Assembly (NCBI GenBank): GCA_020072815.1
Contig: JAIQGE010000015.1
Coordinates: 1-64,000 of the forward strand
DNA length: 64,000 bases
Reading direction: 5' to 3'
From: Terriglobia bacterium
GTDB taxonomy: Bacteria > Acidobacteriota > Terriglobia > Terriglobales > Acidobacteriaceae
Below, one piece after another: positions 42,956 to 51,414 of the stretch (position 1 is its first letter; the number at the start of each line of letters is the position of its first letter). The position numbers and the translations under genes are program-made. The notes below the pieces were generated by a model. The model did not search any database. It saw nothing but the letters and a program-made list of their open reading frames with translations, and was not told where the DNA came from.

Positions 42956-42971
42956 TTGGTAATTTGGTAAT
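42956..42971 (+). repeat. Left arm of 16-bp perfect inverted repeat
   Basis: TTGGTAATTTGGTAAT at 42956-42971 is the exact inverse complement of 43335-43350. The two arms tightly bracket the four-helix-bundle gene. The arms themselves are tandem TTGGTAA units. Confidence 0.75.
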
Positions 42972-42972
42972 C

Positions 42973-43329
42973 GTGAGCAGACAAGACGAGCTTCGTGATC
43001 GAACAAAGAAGTTTGCCATCAGGATCGTACGTCTCTTTCGCGCACTGCCGAAATCCATTGAAGCCCAAGTGATGGGGAAGCAGCTGCTGCGCTGTGGCAC
43101 ATCTGCAGCAGCAAACTATCGCGCCGCGTGCCGCGCCCGATCAAAAGCTGAGTTTGTCGCAAGAATCGGCATTGTTGCAGAAGAAGCTGACGAAAGCGTC
43201 CTGTGGATTGAAATGCTGGAGGAAACGAATGTTCTCAGTCGTGATCGGCTCGCGGAAATCGTGAAAGAAGCCCGTGAACTTACCGCGATTTTCTCTGCAT
43301 CTCACAAAACTGCAAGGGACAATCGGTAG
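42973..43329 (+). CDS. Four-helix-bundle protein (23S rRNA intervening-sequence / Avd-like family)
   Basis: A 118-residue helical protein of the S23-type family first seen inside 23S rRNA intervening sequences; Avd of diversity-generating retroelements shares the fold. Recognisable blocks are FAIRIVRLFRALPKS followed by GKQLLRCGTSAAANYRAACR, then EFVARIGIVAEEADESVLWI and a terminal helix (EARELTAIFSASHKT). GTG at 42973 gives the usual short N-terminus (SRQDELRDRTKKFA). The gene sits in an inverted repeat at the point where the division cluster breaks off. There is no reverse transcriptase or rRNA nearby. These proteins are common solitary genes of unknown function and may be mobile. Confidence 0.8.
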   Translation: MSRQDELRDRTKKFAIRIVRLFRALPKSIEAQVMGKQLLRCGTSAAANYRAACRARSKAEFVARIGIVAEEADESVLWIEMLEETNVLSRDRLAEIVKEARELTAIFSASHKTARDNR

Positions 43330-43334
43330 TTTCA

Positions 43335-43350
43335 ATTACCAAATTACCAA
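43335..43350 (-). repeat. Right arm of 16-bp perfect inverted repeat
   Basis: ATTACCAAATTACCAA, the inverse complement of 42956-42971, begins five bases after the stop of the four-helix-bundle gene. It is followed by two further degenerate TTACCAA units up to about 43370. Confidence 0.75.
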
Positions 43351-43370
43351 CTTACCCAATTACCAATTTC

Positions 43371-43886
43371 CTAGATAAACATCTCTTCGTCTTCTTCCAT
43401 AGCGTTGCCCGTGGCGGGTTTTTTGCGGGAGCGGTTAGCGCGCAGGAAGCCCAGCCCCGCGTTGACCGCGTGCAGGATGGCGCGGACGCGGCGCACCGGC
43501 CCCAGAACTTTGTACTGCAGAAGTTCCGTAGTGGTTTCGATCTTCTCCATGGTATGGCCCACGAACTCGTCCAGGCGGACGGCGTGGCCGTGCGCGCGCT
43601 CCACGATATCGCCGGTGGCCTCCGCGATTTGTGATACCTGGTCGCGCACGGTAGCGCTGGATTCTGCCAGATTGGCGGTGATTTCCGCGATCTTGGGCTG
43701 AGCGTCATCCAGGATGGCGCGGCTGGTCGCCAGGATAGGCGTGGCTTGTTCTTCCACGCGCCCGGCAAGCTCCTGTATGCGCGCGGCCGTCTGCTTCATC
43801 GCCAGAAACATTGCGATCAAGATCACCAACTGAATCACGATGGCGACGGCCGCAACAATCACGAAAATGGCAACAACTTTGTCCAC
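43371..43886 (-). CDS. DUF948-like membrane-anchored coiled-coil protein
   Basis: A 171-residue protein. One N-terminal helix (VVAIFVIVAAVAIVIQLVIL) is followed by a long amphipathic coiled coil (residues 30-125: ARIQELAGRVEEQATPILAT, then AESSATVRDQVSQIAEATGD) and a short acidic end (MEEDEEMFI). This matches the plan of DUF948 proteins, which are membrane-tethered helical proteins often found with YtxH proteins. The next gene upstream is exactly such a YtxH protein, 21 bp away, so the two are an operon. Role in envelope stress is suggested only by analogy. The start at 43886 is the only Met before the helix. Confidence 0.65.
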   Translation of the reverse strand: MDKVVAIFVIVAAVAIVIQLVILIAMFLAMKQTAARIQELAGRVEEQATPILATSRAILDDAQPKIAEITANLAESSATVRDQVSQIAEATGDIVERAHGHAVRLDEFVGHTMEKIETTTELLQYKVLGPVRRVRAILHAVNAGLGFLRANRSRKKPATGNAMEEDEEMFI

Positions 43887-43907
43887 GATAAAAGTGAAGT
43901 CCCTGTT

Positions 43908-44216
43908 TTAGGAGCCTTTCTTGCCTTCGCCGGCGGTAGCTTCACGATACGCCTGGCGGCTGGCATCAATGGCCCGACTAATCTGCTCTTTTTGCTGGCC
44001 GACGACTTCCTTGCCGCGGTCCACCCACTGGCCCACGGTTTCGCGCGCCTCGCGGCCGCGATTTTTCAGGTACTCGGTGCCTTCCTGCGCGGTGTTCTTG
44101 AGGGCCTCGCGGGTCTCGCGTCCGGATCGCGGAGCGTACAGCACGCCCATCAAAGCGCCAAAGCCCAGTCCTGCCACAAACCACAACAGATTGTTGCCGT
44201 TATCTCTATCTGACAT
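43908..44216 (-). CDS. YtxH-domain protein
   Basis: A 102-residue protein with the YtxH signature: a short N-terminal tail, one glycine-rich membrane helix (LLWFVAGLGFGALMGVLYAP) immediately followed by RSGRETREAL, then a charged amphipathic helix. YtxH proteins are stress-associated in Bacillus, and biochemical function is unknown. The gene precedes the DUF948-like gene on the same strand with a 21-bp gap. The C-terminus is Lys/Glu-rich (REATAGEGKKGS). Confidence 0.8.
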   Translation of the reverse strand: MSDRDNGNNLLWFVAGLGFGALMGVLYAPRSGRETREALKNTAQEGTEYLKNRGREARETVGQWVDRGKEVVGQQKEQISRAIDASRQAYREATAGEGKKGS

Positions 44217-44343
44217 GCAGTAACCTCCACAAAACTCGATGGTAACACCCGGCGCTGCCCTTATTCAAATGTACGGCGGACGCTGTACCTGAGGCGGAGC
44301 TTTCTCAGACGGACGCTTGTGCCCGGCTTGTTGCGCCAGAAAA

Positions 44344-46047
44344 TCAGGGCTCTCCATAGGTGTCAGAGTAGCTGCCGCTCTTGATCTTGGCCACCACCTT
44401 GAATCGCTTCAAGGGCACAGCCAGCAGGGCGCGGGCAAACGTAATGGATTCCACCGTGCGCACGTCAGGGTCCTTGATTTCCTGCAGCAGCTTGGCGGTG
44501 GCGGGATGGGAGATCTTGGTTTCAATCTCAACGAATTGCCGATACGCGTCCGCCGATGGCCACCAGGCTTTTAATGCTTTGTTGGGATCGTCAGGATTGA
44601 TGTCAATATCCAGCATCTTGCCGGCGACGCTGAGCCCCTCGCCCACCACGTCTTCCGCCCGGTCAACGTCTTCCATCTGTAAATAGAGGTTGGCGGCGGT
44701 CGCAAGATGCCGCGCCTGATTGCCCAAGGGCAGGTCTTTGATGGCTTTTCTCAGTTCAGAAAGCGCCGAGCGGGCGGCGGTGGGGTTCTTCTTCATGGTC
44801 AAGCGGGCCAGGGCTTCCAGCGTGGTTGCGCGCGGCGCCGGCCCGTAGGAGCGCGGGCTGCCGATCGTCACCGGCAGCATGCTGGCTTGGGCAATGGCTT
44901 GCGTGGGATCAGTCTCCGCAAGTTGCAGGATCAGGTCTTGGCGACGCTGTATTTCCTGGCGGATCGCCATGTCGGAGGCAGCCTTGCCGCCGGCGTTTTT
45001 GTTGGTCACGTTAAAGCTGGTGTTGCGGCGCGGCGGCTGGCCATCTTTGCCGGGCGACAGCGGCATGACCGAATCAATGCCGTTGGGATACTTGTCCATG
45101 GTGATCTTGAGCGTTGCGTTTTCTTCCAGCAGATGTTGGGCGCCGCTTTCGTCCAATTTGCGCAGCAGAGGGAGCAGCGCAAAGAGCTGAAATTCGTAGA
45201 TGGAGCTGAAGCTGGCTGAGCCCCCCGATCCGCCTGCGGTAATGGCGAAAGTATCGTCAGCCTTGCGGGCCTGGCTCAGAATCTCATCAATGGCTTCGCG
45301 CGCCAGTTTGGGCGGCATGCTCTCGCCAAAGCGCGTGACCAATGCGGTGAGATCGCCGCCAAAAGTCACCGTCCGCTTGTTGTGCTCATGGACGCGGTAA
45401 CTGGCCACGGCGGAGGCAAACAGCGACTGCTTTTCCGCGTTCATTTCCGGCGGCATGGCATCCAGCAGGGACGTGGCCGCGCCGTAAGGGAACTCGTCCC
45501 AGGATGTCACCTGCTGGATGAGGTGCATGGCTTTGTCGAACTGTTTCTTCTGAACGTAGTTGCCAATGATGACCTGCGACGCCTGTTTGCGGGCGTCGGG
45601 TTCGGCTTGCACCAGGCGCTCTTCCACATCGGACGGGGAGATGGGAAGCAGGACGCGAAAGATCTCAGTTTGCAAGTCGCTCTTGGTTTGGTCGTCATCC
45701 TGGATAGCGAGCGATACGGAGAACGCGTCCTGCAGCAGCCCGCGGGCCTTGGGTTGATCGGACGCAGCGTAAGCGGCCGCGATCTGCAAGAGCGAATAAC
45801 AGCGCATCGGCGCATCCAGTCCGCGGGCCTGGCTTTCCGCCAGCTCCAGTGTCTGATGGGCGAGCAACTGGTCGGGGGTAAGCTTAGGCTTTGCGTCGGC
45901 AGAGTCTTTGGCGGCCTTCGTCTTTGCCGGCGGCTTAGCGGATGGCGCGTCCGGCTTAGGTGCGGAAGTCTTGGGTTCCTGGGCGACGCTCCAATGCAAC
46001 GTCATAACGACCAAAGTAAGCACCGTCACTCTGCTGATGTGAAACAT
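44344..46047 (-). CDS. Exported helical-repeat protein of unknown function
   Basis: A 567-residue exported protein. It has a signal peptide (FHISRVTVLTLVVMTLHWSVAQ), an Ala/Lys/Pro-rich spacer and then an all-helical region. The helices resemble TPR/HEAT-type arrays (LELAESQARGLDAPMRCYSL, SQVIIGNYVQKKQFDKAMHL and RADEVVGEGLSVAGKMLDID-like segments). There is no catalytic motif. Many Acidobacteriota carry such proteins with a Leu-Ala-rich repeated helix; I do not recognise a named family. ATG at 46047 is chosen because it starts the signal peptide and has GGGGG nearby, although the frame continues upstream. It is monocistronic. Confidence 0.6.
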   Translation of the reverse strand: MFHISRVTVLTLVVMTLHWSVAQEPKTSAPKPDAPSAKPPAKTKAAKDSADAKPKLTPDQLLAHQTLELAESQARGLDAPMRCYSLLQIAAAYAASDQPKARGLLQDAFSVSLAIQDDDQTKSDLQTEIFRVLLPISPSDVEERLVQAEPDARKQASQVIIGNYVQKKQFDKAMHLIQQVTSWDEFPYGAATSLLDAMPPEMNAEKQSLFASAVASYRVHEHNKRTVTFGGDLTALVTRFGESMPPKLAREAIDEILSQARKADDTFAITAGGSGGSASFSSIYEFQLFALLPLLRKLDESGAQHLLEENATLKITMDKYPNGIDSVMPLSPGKDGQPPRRNTSFNVTNKNAGGKAASDMAIRQEIQRRQDLILQLAETDPTQAIAQASMLPVTIGSPRSYGPAPRATTLEALARLTMKKNPTAARSALSELRKAIKDLPLGNQARHLATAANLYLQMEDVDRAEDVVGEGLSVAGKMLDIDINPDDPNKALKAWWPSADAYRQFVEIETKISHPATAKLLQEIKDPDVRTVESITFARALLAVPLKRFKVVAKIKSGSYSDTYGEP

Positions 46048-46342
46048 GTCATGACCCCCGGTAGACGCGGACGACCGCCATCGATTGTAACCATATTCAT
46101 AAGGGGTGTTTAGTCCTGAATTCGGCACTCCGGCGCTGGTTCGGGTTGGCAACGTGGGCCGTTGCGCCAAACATTTACAGGCGCTTTACACCAAACTGTC
46201 AGGTTCTTTACGTCGAACGTGCGGGAAACGTGTTTCCATGAGTGTACGGAGTGAGCGGTTGATCAAGTTCGCAGCGCAATTTCTTATTGATTGGCATCGG
46301 CACTCAAAAATCTTGTTAAAGGTTTGACGGAGAAGCAAAAAA

Positions 46343-46843
46343 ATGAAAAAGCCCCTTTTGAAAGTACTAGCAGCGGTCGCGGTCGGAGTGCTGGGTCTGG
46401 TGGCGTTTGCCCAGATGCCCAAGCATCATGATCCGGCGGCGCGCATCCAGCATCACGTGGATTTCCTGACCAAGAAGCTGGCGCTGACCCCGGCGCAACA
46501 GCAGCAGGCCACCACCATTTTCACCAACCAGGCCAACGCCGGCAAGGCGATGCGCGAACAGATGAAGACCGCGCATGAGAGCCTGAAGGCCGCCGTGCAG
46601 AAGAATGACAGCGCGGCGATTGACCAGGCCTCCAACACCATCGGCAACACCACGGCGCAGATGATTTCCTCGCGCGCCAAGGCGCGGGCTGCGTTTTTCG
46701 CCACGCTCACTCCTGACCAGCAAAGCAAACTCACGGAAATGGAAAGTCATGGCCGGGGCAAAGGCTGGGGCCATGGACGCGGACGCGGCGGACATGGCGG
46801 ACCCGGCGGACCCGGCGGACCTCCTCCGGACGGACAATTCTAA
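46343..46843 (+). CDS. Spy/CpxP-like periplasmic protein
   Basis: A 166-residue exported helical protein: signal peptide (KKPLLKVLAAVAVGVLGLVAFAQ), then HHVDFLTKKLALTPAQQQQA and FFATLTPDQQSKLTEMES. It thus has two LTxxQ motifs, the hallmark of Spy/CpxP periplasmic chaperones and metal-stress proteins. The C-terminus is Gly/His/Arg-rich (GKGWGHGRGRGGHGGPGG), which could bind metal. ATG at 46343 has GGAG about eleven bases upstream. It is followed by a strong terminator, hence monocistronic. The stress signal is unknown. Confidence 0.75.
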   Translation: MKKPLLKVLAAVAVGVLGLVAFAQMPKHHDPAARIQHHVDFLTKKLALTPAQQQQATTIFTNQANAGKAMREQMKTAHESLKAAVQKNDSAAIDQASNTIGNTTAQMISSRAKARAAFFATLTPDQQSKLTEMESHGRGKGWGHGRGRGGHGGPGGPGGPPPDGQF

Positions 46844-46869
46844 GAGCCCAGGTCTCCTTCTGGCTCTCC

Positions 46870-46922
46870 CGCTGAGGACAGGCCCCAAGTCGGCAGCTTG
46901 GGCTTGTCCTCAGCATTTTTTT
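46870..46922 (+). terminator. Intrinsic terminator after the Spy-like gene
   Basis: GCTGAGGACA pairs with TGTCCTCAGC, and inner arms CCCAAG and CTTGGG extend the hairpin; a run of seven T residues follows. Confidence 0.85.
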
Positions 46923-47097
46923 ATGGCGATTCCAGAACAGGCCTAAAACCCTGCTAAATCCACAAGATCCAGATTATTCAGGGACTTTCAGAGCACACCC
47001 CAAGTGATCTTTACGATAACTTTACAATCCGCTTTCCGGTTGTTTACCCTGCGCGAACCAGGCGCCAGCTAAGCTCGAAGGAGAGGTAAGGATTCGT

Positions 47098-47550
47098 ATG
47101 TCACTGGCGCCAAACACCATCAATGTGGGGAGCTTCAATTCGCTGCCCGAGGCGCCCCCGCGACTGGGCCGGAAGAGCGCGCTGGTGGTGGACGATTCGT
47201 CCACCATCCTGCACATGATCTGCACTTTGCTGGAACACCATAAAGTGGTGGAAGTGGTGGGCCGGGCGGAGAATGGATTGGAAGCGATCGATGCGGTCGC
47301 CAGCCTGAATCCTGAAATCGTGCTGATCGACGCGGAGCTTCCGGAGATGAGCGGCCTGCGCACGGCGCTGGTGCTTTCCCAGATGTGTCCGGCAACCAAA
47401 GTTGTTTTGATGACCATGGACCCCAGTTCGCAATTTCGCGAAGCCTGCGCCGGGTGCGGCGCGCACGCGGTGATTTACAAACCGCGTTTCCTGAAAGAGC
47501 TTTCAGCCGTGCTGCGGAACAATCCCGCCCCGCACAAGCCGGTGGCGTAG
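47098..47550 (+). CDS. Single-domain response regulator
   Basis: A 150-residue protein: a 24-residue N-terminal extension, then a receiver domain with acidic residues D32 D33, phospho-acceptor Asp78 (VLIDAELPEMSG) and a conserved Lys in YKPRF. There is no output domain, so it acts through protein partners or as a phosphate shuttle. ATG at 47098 follows GGAGAGGTAAGG. It precedes a sensor kinase gene by 130 bp on the same strand, with its own kinase unknown. The sequence after Asp78 (MTMDPSSQFREACAGCGAHA) has two cysteines, a possible redox-sensitive pair, which is only suggestive. Confidence 0.8.
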   Translation: MSLAPNTINVGSFNSLPEAPPRLGRKSALVVDDSSTILHMICTLLEHHKVVEVVGRAENGLEAIDAVASLNPEIVLIDAELPEMSGLRTALVLSQMCPATKVVLMTMDPSSQFREACAGCGAHAVIYKPRFLKELSAVLRNNPAPHKPVA

Positions 47551-47679
47551 AGGATCACCCGGTGTGCCCGCGTACCAGTTGTACTTTCCGCAGACGCGGT
47601 TGCCATCCCCAAGGAAATATAATGAAGACGGGAACGGGCTTGGCAGCTCAACGCTTGCCTGGAACGGCGCGACCTTAAA

Positions 47680-49761
47680 ATGGTGATGAAGATGAGACCG
47701 GCGACGAAAGAGCGAGTTTTCTGGTGGACGGCCGTGCCCGCCCTGGCCGGAGTGCTGGTGTTTCTCGCCGTCCTGCAATACCACTGGAGCCAGCAGGTCA
47801 GCGACGCCTCGCGGGAGCAGATGCTGTCCAACTTGCAGACCGCGCTGACGGGATTCCGCCTGGACCTGACCCACGAACTGGGCGCGGCGTGCCTGGAGGT
47901 GAGATCGGCGGTCCGCGAATCCGCGAACCAGAACAGCACGCGGTTCGGCGAACGATTCCAACATTGGCAGCAGACCGCGACCCATCCCGCGCTGGTGTCC
48001 CAGATATTTCTTTGGCAGAGCATCCCAGTTCAGAGCAACCCAGGGCAGACCAGCCGTCCAAGTCAAGACAATCAAGGCCGCTTGGTGCGTTTGTTTCCGG
48101 TGAGCGAGCACAATGATAAAGATGCGGTGAGCTGGCCACCCGAATTTCAGCGACTCCAGCAACGTCTGCAGGCGATGTCGCAACCAACCGACCGCCCGGG
48201 TAATGGCGGACCGCGTTTTTTCCGAAACAACAGAGGCCGGGGCCGCGGCGGAGCAGGGCCACGCGGTGGAACTGGACCGCGCGACGGTGCAGGGTCGCGA
48301 GCCGGTCGTCCGAACCGTAGCGCCGGCACTGCGGACGCGTTCCTCCCCTGGTTTGTGGACCAGTCCATCCCCGCGCTGGCGTCTCCTGTGCGGCAGCGCG
48401 ATGAAGCCGGCGGCGATACCGCTTCCCCCGCTTCGGTTTCCTGGATCATCATCCAGTTGAATCCCGGCGTGCTGGAAAAAGAAATCTTCCCCGAACTGGC
48501 GCAGAAGTACTTTGGCGGCACCGGCGGCTTGAGCTACCACGTGGCGGTGGTAGACCAAAGCGCGCAGGCGCACGCGCTGTATGCTTCCGTCGCCGGGTTT
48601 GGCGGGAGCAGCGATCAAGCTCCCGACGCCGCGCTGGACCTGTTTGGTCCGCCACTCCGCCGCAACGGACCGGCCGTTGCCGTCGGGCCGCAGGACGTAT
48701 TTGGCCCGCGCACAGGAACTACGGCAACCAGCGGACGTCCGCGGCAAGCGCAGAACCCCAACGGCGACCGCCGTGATTCCGGCGGGGAAAGAATGGTCCG
48801 CCTGGAGCCAATCCGCTATTCGTCGGACGACGGCGTGTGGAAAGTTGTGGTGAAGCATCCTAGCGGCTCGGTGGAAGCTGCCGTGAGCGGATTGCGCCGT
48901 CACAATCTGGCGGTGAGCTTTGGCGTTCTGGTGTTGCTGGCCGTGACCATGGGATTGGTGGTGGCTGCCAGCCAGCGCGCGCGGCGGCTGGCCATGCTGC
49001 AGATGGATTTTGTGGCCGGCGTGTCGCACGAGCTGCGCACGCCGCTGGCGGTGATTTCTTCCGCAGCGGAAAACATCGCGCACGGCGTGGTCGCCGACAA
49101 GCAACAACTGGCGCGCTACGGCGCGTCCATCGTGAAGCAAGCGCGCCAGCTCGCGCAACTGGTGGACCAGGTGCTGGTGTTCGCCGCCACCCAGCAAAAG
49201 CCGCAACGCTACCCGTTGCGTGCCGTGAACGTGAGTGAAGTGCTTTCCGCCGCGCTGGAAAATACGGCGAGCGTGGTCACTGCCGCGGGAGTTTCCGTGG
49301 AGCGCAATCTTGAGCCGGGATTGCCGCCGGTGAGCGCTGATTTCGCCGCGCTCTCGCAGTGCCTGCAAAACCTGATTACCAACGCCGTGAAATATGGCGG
49401 TGACGGACGCTGGGTGGGCATCCGTGCGGCAGCGCGCAAAGAAGGCGACGCCGTCCGCGAAGTGGAGATCACCGTTCAGGATCACGGCATGGGGATGAGC
49501 CAGGAAGAGTTGAAGCATATCTTTGAGCCTTTTTATCGCAGTCCGTCGGTCGCGGGATCCAGTATCCACGGCACCGGCCTGGGCCTGCCCCTGGCCAAGA
49601 CGGTGATTGAAGCCATGCGCGGCACCCTTGCGGTGGAGAGCGAACCAGGCAAGGGAAGCGCTTTCACCATCCGCCTGGCGGTGGCCGACGGCCTGCGCGA
49701 ATCACACGACGAACGCGCCGCCAAGAAAATCTCCGGACAGACCGCGGGTGAAACGCCATGA
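47680..49761 (+). CDS. Sensor histidine kinase with Gly/Arg-rich extracytoplasmic insertion
   Basis: A 693-residue kinase. The first membrane helix is at about 14-33, followed by a large extracytoplasmic region (about 35-405) and a second helix (409-430). The dimerisation box has the phospho-acceptor H450 (VSHELRTPLAVI), and the ATPase domain has NAVKYGG, DHGMGM and GTGLGLPLAK. Residues 176-216 of the sensor region are a low-complexity Gly/Arg/Pro tract (RGRGRGGAGPRGGTGP) that looks like an expansion. The stop overlaps the OmpR-type regulator start (ATGA), so they form a two-component pair. The ATG at 47680 lacks a good Shine-Dalgarno; another Met two codons on is equally possible. Confidence 0.88.
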   Translation: MVMKMRPATKERVFWWTAVPALAGVLVFLAVLQYHWSQQVSDASREQMLSNLQTALTGFRLDLTHELGAACLEVRSAVRESANQNSTRFGERFQHWQQTATHPALVSQIFLWQSIPVQSNPGQTSRPSQDNQGRLVRLFPVSEHNDKDAVSWPPEFQRLQQRLQAMSQPTDRPGNGGPRFFRNNRGRGRGGAGPRGGTGPRDGAGSRAGRPNRSAGTADAFLPWFVDQSIPALASPVRQRDEAGGDTASPASVSWIIIQLNPGVLEKEIFPELAQKYFGGTGGLSYHVAVVDQSAQAHALYASVAGFGGSSDQAPDAALDLFGPPLRRNGPAVAVGPQDVFGPRTGTTATSGRPRQAQNPNGDRRDSGGERMVRLEPIRYSSDDGVWKVVVKHPSGSVEAAVSGLRRHNLAVSFGVLVLLAVTMGLVVAASQRARRLAMLQMDFVAGVSHELRTPLAVISSAAENIAHGVVADKQQLARYGASIVKQARQLAQLVDQVLVFAATQQKPQRYPLRAVNVSEVLSAALENTASVVTAAGVSVERNLEPGLPPVSADFAALSQCLQNLITNAVKYGGDGRWVGIRAAARKEGDAVREVEITVQDHGMGMSQEELKHIFEPFYRSPSVAGSSIHGTGLGLPLAKTVIEAMRGTLAVESEPGKGSAFTIRLAVADGLRESHDERAAKKISGQTAGETP

Positions 49762-50444
49762 GCAACCGCATCCTGGTCATTGAAGACGAAGAAGACTTGC
49801 GCATGACGCTCAACGACCGTCTCAAGGCCGAAGGCTACGCGCCGGAGTTCGCTGCTGATGGCGACGAAGGCCTGCGCAAAGCCATCCAGGGCAAATACGA
49901 TCTGATTCTTCTGGACGTGATGCTCCCCGGCAAAAACGGCCTGGACGTTTGCCGCGACATCCGCAAAGCCGGGCTCACCGTTCCCATCATCATGCTCACC
50001 GCGCGCGGCCAGTTGCTGGACAAAGTGCTGGGCCTGAAGATCGGGGCCGACGACTATCTCACCAAGCCGTTTGAGATGCTGGAACTGCTGGCCCGCATTG
50101 AAGTCCAGGTCCGCCGCAGCGAGGGGCAAGACCAGGAGCCGGACGGCATCCAGCAAATTGGACCGATCCAGGTGGACCTGCGCGGCACCACCGTCTCCCG
50201 CGACGGCAAAGTTGTCCCGCTTTCCGCCCGCGAATTCCGCCTGCTCCGCTACTTCGTGCTGCACCGCGGAACGACTCTCTCCCGCGAAGTGCTGCTGAAG
50301 GAAGTCTGGGGCTACAACGAAGACACCTTTACCCGGACGGTTGACGTCCACGTGGGCAGCCTGCGCCAGAAACTGGAAGCCGACCCCAAGAAACCGGCGC
50401 TGATCCTGACCGTTCCCGGCCTGGGTTACAAATTTGCGGCGTAA
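49758..50444 (+). CDS. OmpR/PhoB-family response regulator
   Basis: A 228-residue regulator with an N-terminal receiver: EDEED acidic patch, phospho-acceptor Asp near residue 53 in LILLDVMLPGKNG, and Lys in LTKPFEM. The C-terminus is a winged helix (VPLSAREFRLLRYFVLHRG, then VDVHVGSLRQKLE and VPGLGYKF). It is the partner of the preceding kinase, overlapping it by four bases. It would bind direct repeats near target promoters, but targets are not apparent in the window. Confidence 0.92.
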   Translation: MSNRILVIEDEEDLRMTLNDRLKAEGYAPEFAADGDEGLRKAIQGKYDLILLDVMLPGKNGLDVCRDIRKAGLTVPIIMLTARGQLLDKVLGLKIGADDYLTKPFEMLELLARIEVQVRRSEGQDQEPDGIQQIGPIQVDLRGTTVSRDGKVVPLSAREFRLLRYFVLHRGTTLSREVLLKEVWGYNEDTFTRTVDVHVGSLRQKLEADPKKPALILTVPGLGYKFAA

Positions 50445-50447
50445 GAC

Positions 50448-50689
50448 CTTGCCGCTGATGACGGACCAAAACCTCACCACTGATGACGCTGATTACACTG
50501 ATCATCACTGATCAGAACCGGGCAAAGGCCAAGGGCAAAGGGCCATATACAGCGGCCAACTACCAAGAACCAAATACCAAATACCACAAGCCGAAAGCCA
50601 ACCCGGCGATCCTCTGATGCCGCGTCATGTCTTTCTTGACCTGTCTTCAATCAGCGTTCATCGGTGACATCAGCGTCATCAGCGGTAAG
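50448..50689. repeat. Inverted repeat pair in low-complexity spacer
   Basis: CTTGCCGCTGATGACG (50448-50463) and CGTCATCAGCGGTAAG (50674-50689) are inverse copies with one mismatch, bounding about 210 bp. The interior is built from imprecise CTGATGACGCTGAT, GGCAAAGGGC and ACCAAATACC tandem units. It has no coding potential I can support and looks like a small non-autonomous element or an expanded spacer. Confidence 0.45.
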
Positions 50690-50807
50690 TTTTTCCGGTC
50701 TTCACGTAAATTCCCATATTCACCCGTGTAAAAATCCGGTAAAGCCTATGGACTTCACCCCTGGCAACGGATTACAAAGCTCAGCGGAGCACAAAAAGGG
50801 TACCGGC

Positions 50808-51056
50808 ATGATCCAGGATTTATGTCCCCGCGGCGCTGAACTCGTGGAAGCAGCCTCCCGCGCTGATCGTACTTTTAAGGCCAGCATTATCCAGTTTTTT
50901 TCCAATGCCAAAAAAGACGAAGAAGAGATGCGGCAGTTGGAGTCGCTGGGCGAGCTGCAGCGGGACGCCGATGAGGCATTCCATCGCCACCAGAGATTGT
51001 GTACGGCCTGCGCGCACATGCACGAAGCGGCGGTGCGCGAGCCTGCGGGAGATTGA
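50808..51056 (+). CDS. Small hypothetical protein, 82 residues
   Basis: I do not recognise the family. From ATG 50808 it reads MIQDLCPRGAELVEAASRAD and then FFSNAKKDEEEMRQLESLGE, mostly helical and charged. It ends with a C-x2-C pair (HRHQRLCTACAHMHE) that could bind a metal ion. An earlier ATG (50748) would add 20 residues. The frame is followed by a strong terminator, which supports a transcribed gene. Low confidence because it lacks a good Shine-Dalgarno. Confidence 0.4.
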   Translation: MIQDLCPRGAELVEAASRADRTFKASIIQFFSNAKKDEEEMRQLESLGELQRDADEAFHRHQRLCTACAHMHEAAVREPAGD

Positions 51057-51120
51057 TTTCGGCTTTATCCTTAGTTCCTGAGTTTCCTCCATCACTTACA
51101 AACGTGAGCCATGCTGAAAG

Positions 51121-51148
51121 TGGGCGTCCCCGGGCGCCCATTTTTTTT
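51121..51148 (+). terminator. Intrinsic terminator upstream of metH
   Basis: TGGGCG-TCCCCGGG-CGCCCA followed by eight T residues. It ends transcription of the small gene before it and isolates metH. Confidence 0.85.
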
Positions 51149-51414
51149 GGGGGCCTTCGAATGTGCTGCGACGTACCTCTCGATTTGCTGTGTCTTGCGA
51201 AACCCGTGTGACGGCCCCCGCTATCGGGAAGTGTTTCTTCCTTTGCGACCTCCGCGTCCTCTGCTGTGAAATGCCGGGTTCGGTTTTCACCTAAACCCCC
51301 AAAACCCGCCAATCGCCACCCGGATTGCCCTGATCACAGCGACTGTGTGGGACAGTTTCCCGACAGACATTTAGAATAAAGACCAGCGGGAACCTTCGGG
51401 TCTCGACTTAGACA

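Noticed and set aside
47503-49569. A 688-codon open frame on the strand opposite the sensor kinase
   Set aside because: It mirrors the kinase codon by codon. Its translation shows no domain and is Arg/His/Ala-rich as expected from high-GC antisense, whereas the plus-strand kinase has all conserved boxes.
51300-51414. A cobalamin or SAM riboswitch ahead of metH
   Set aside because: I looked for the B12-box and the SAM-I core helices and saw neither; the leader of about 110 bases is too short and lacks the conserved blocks.
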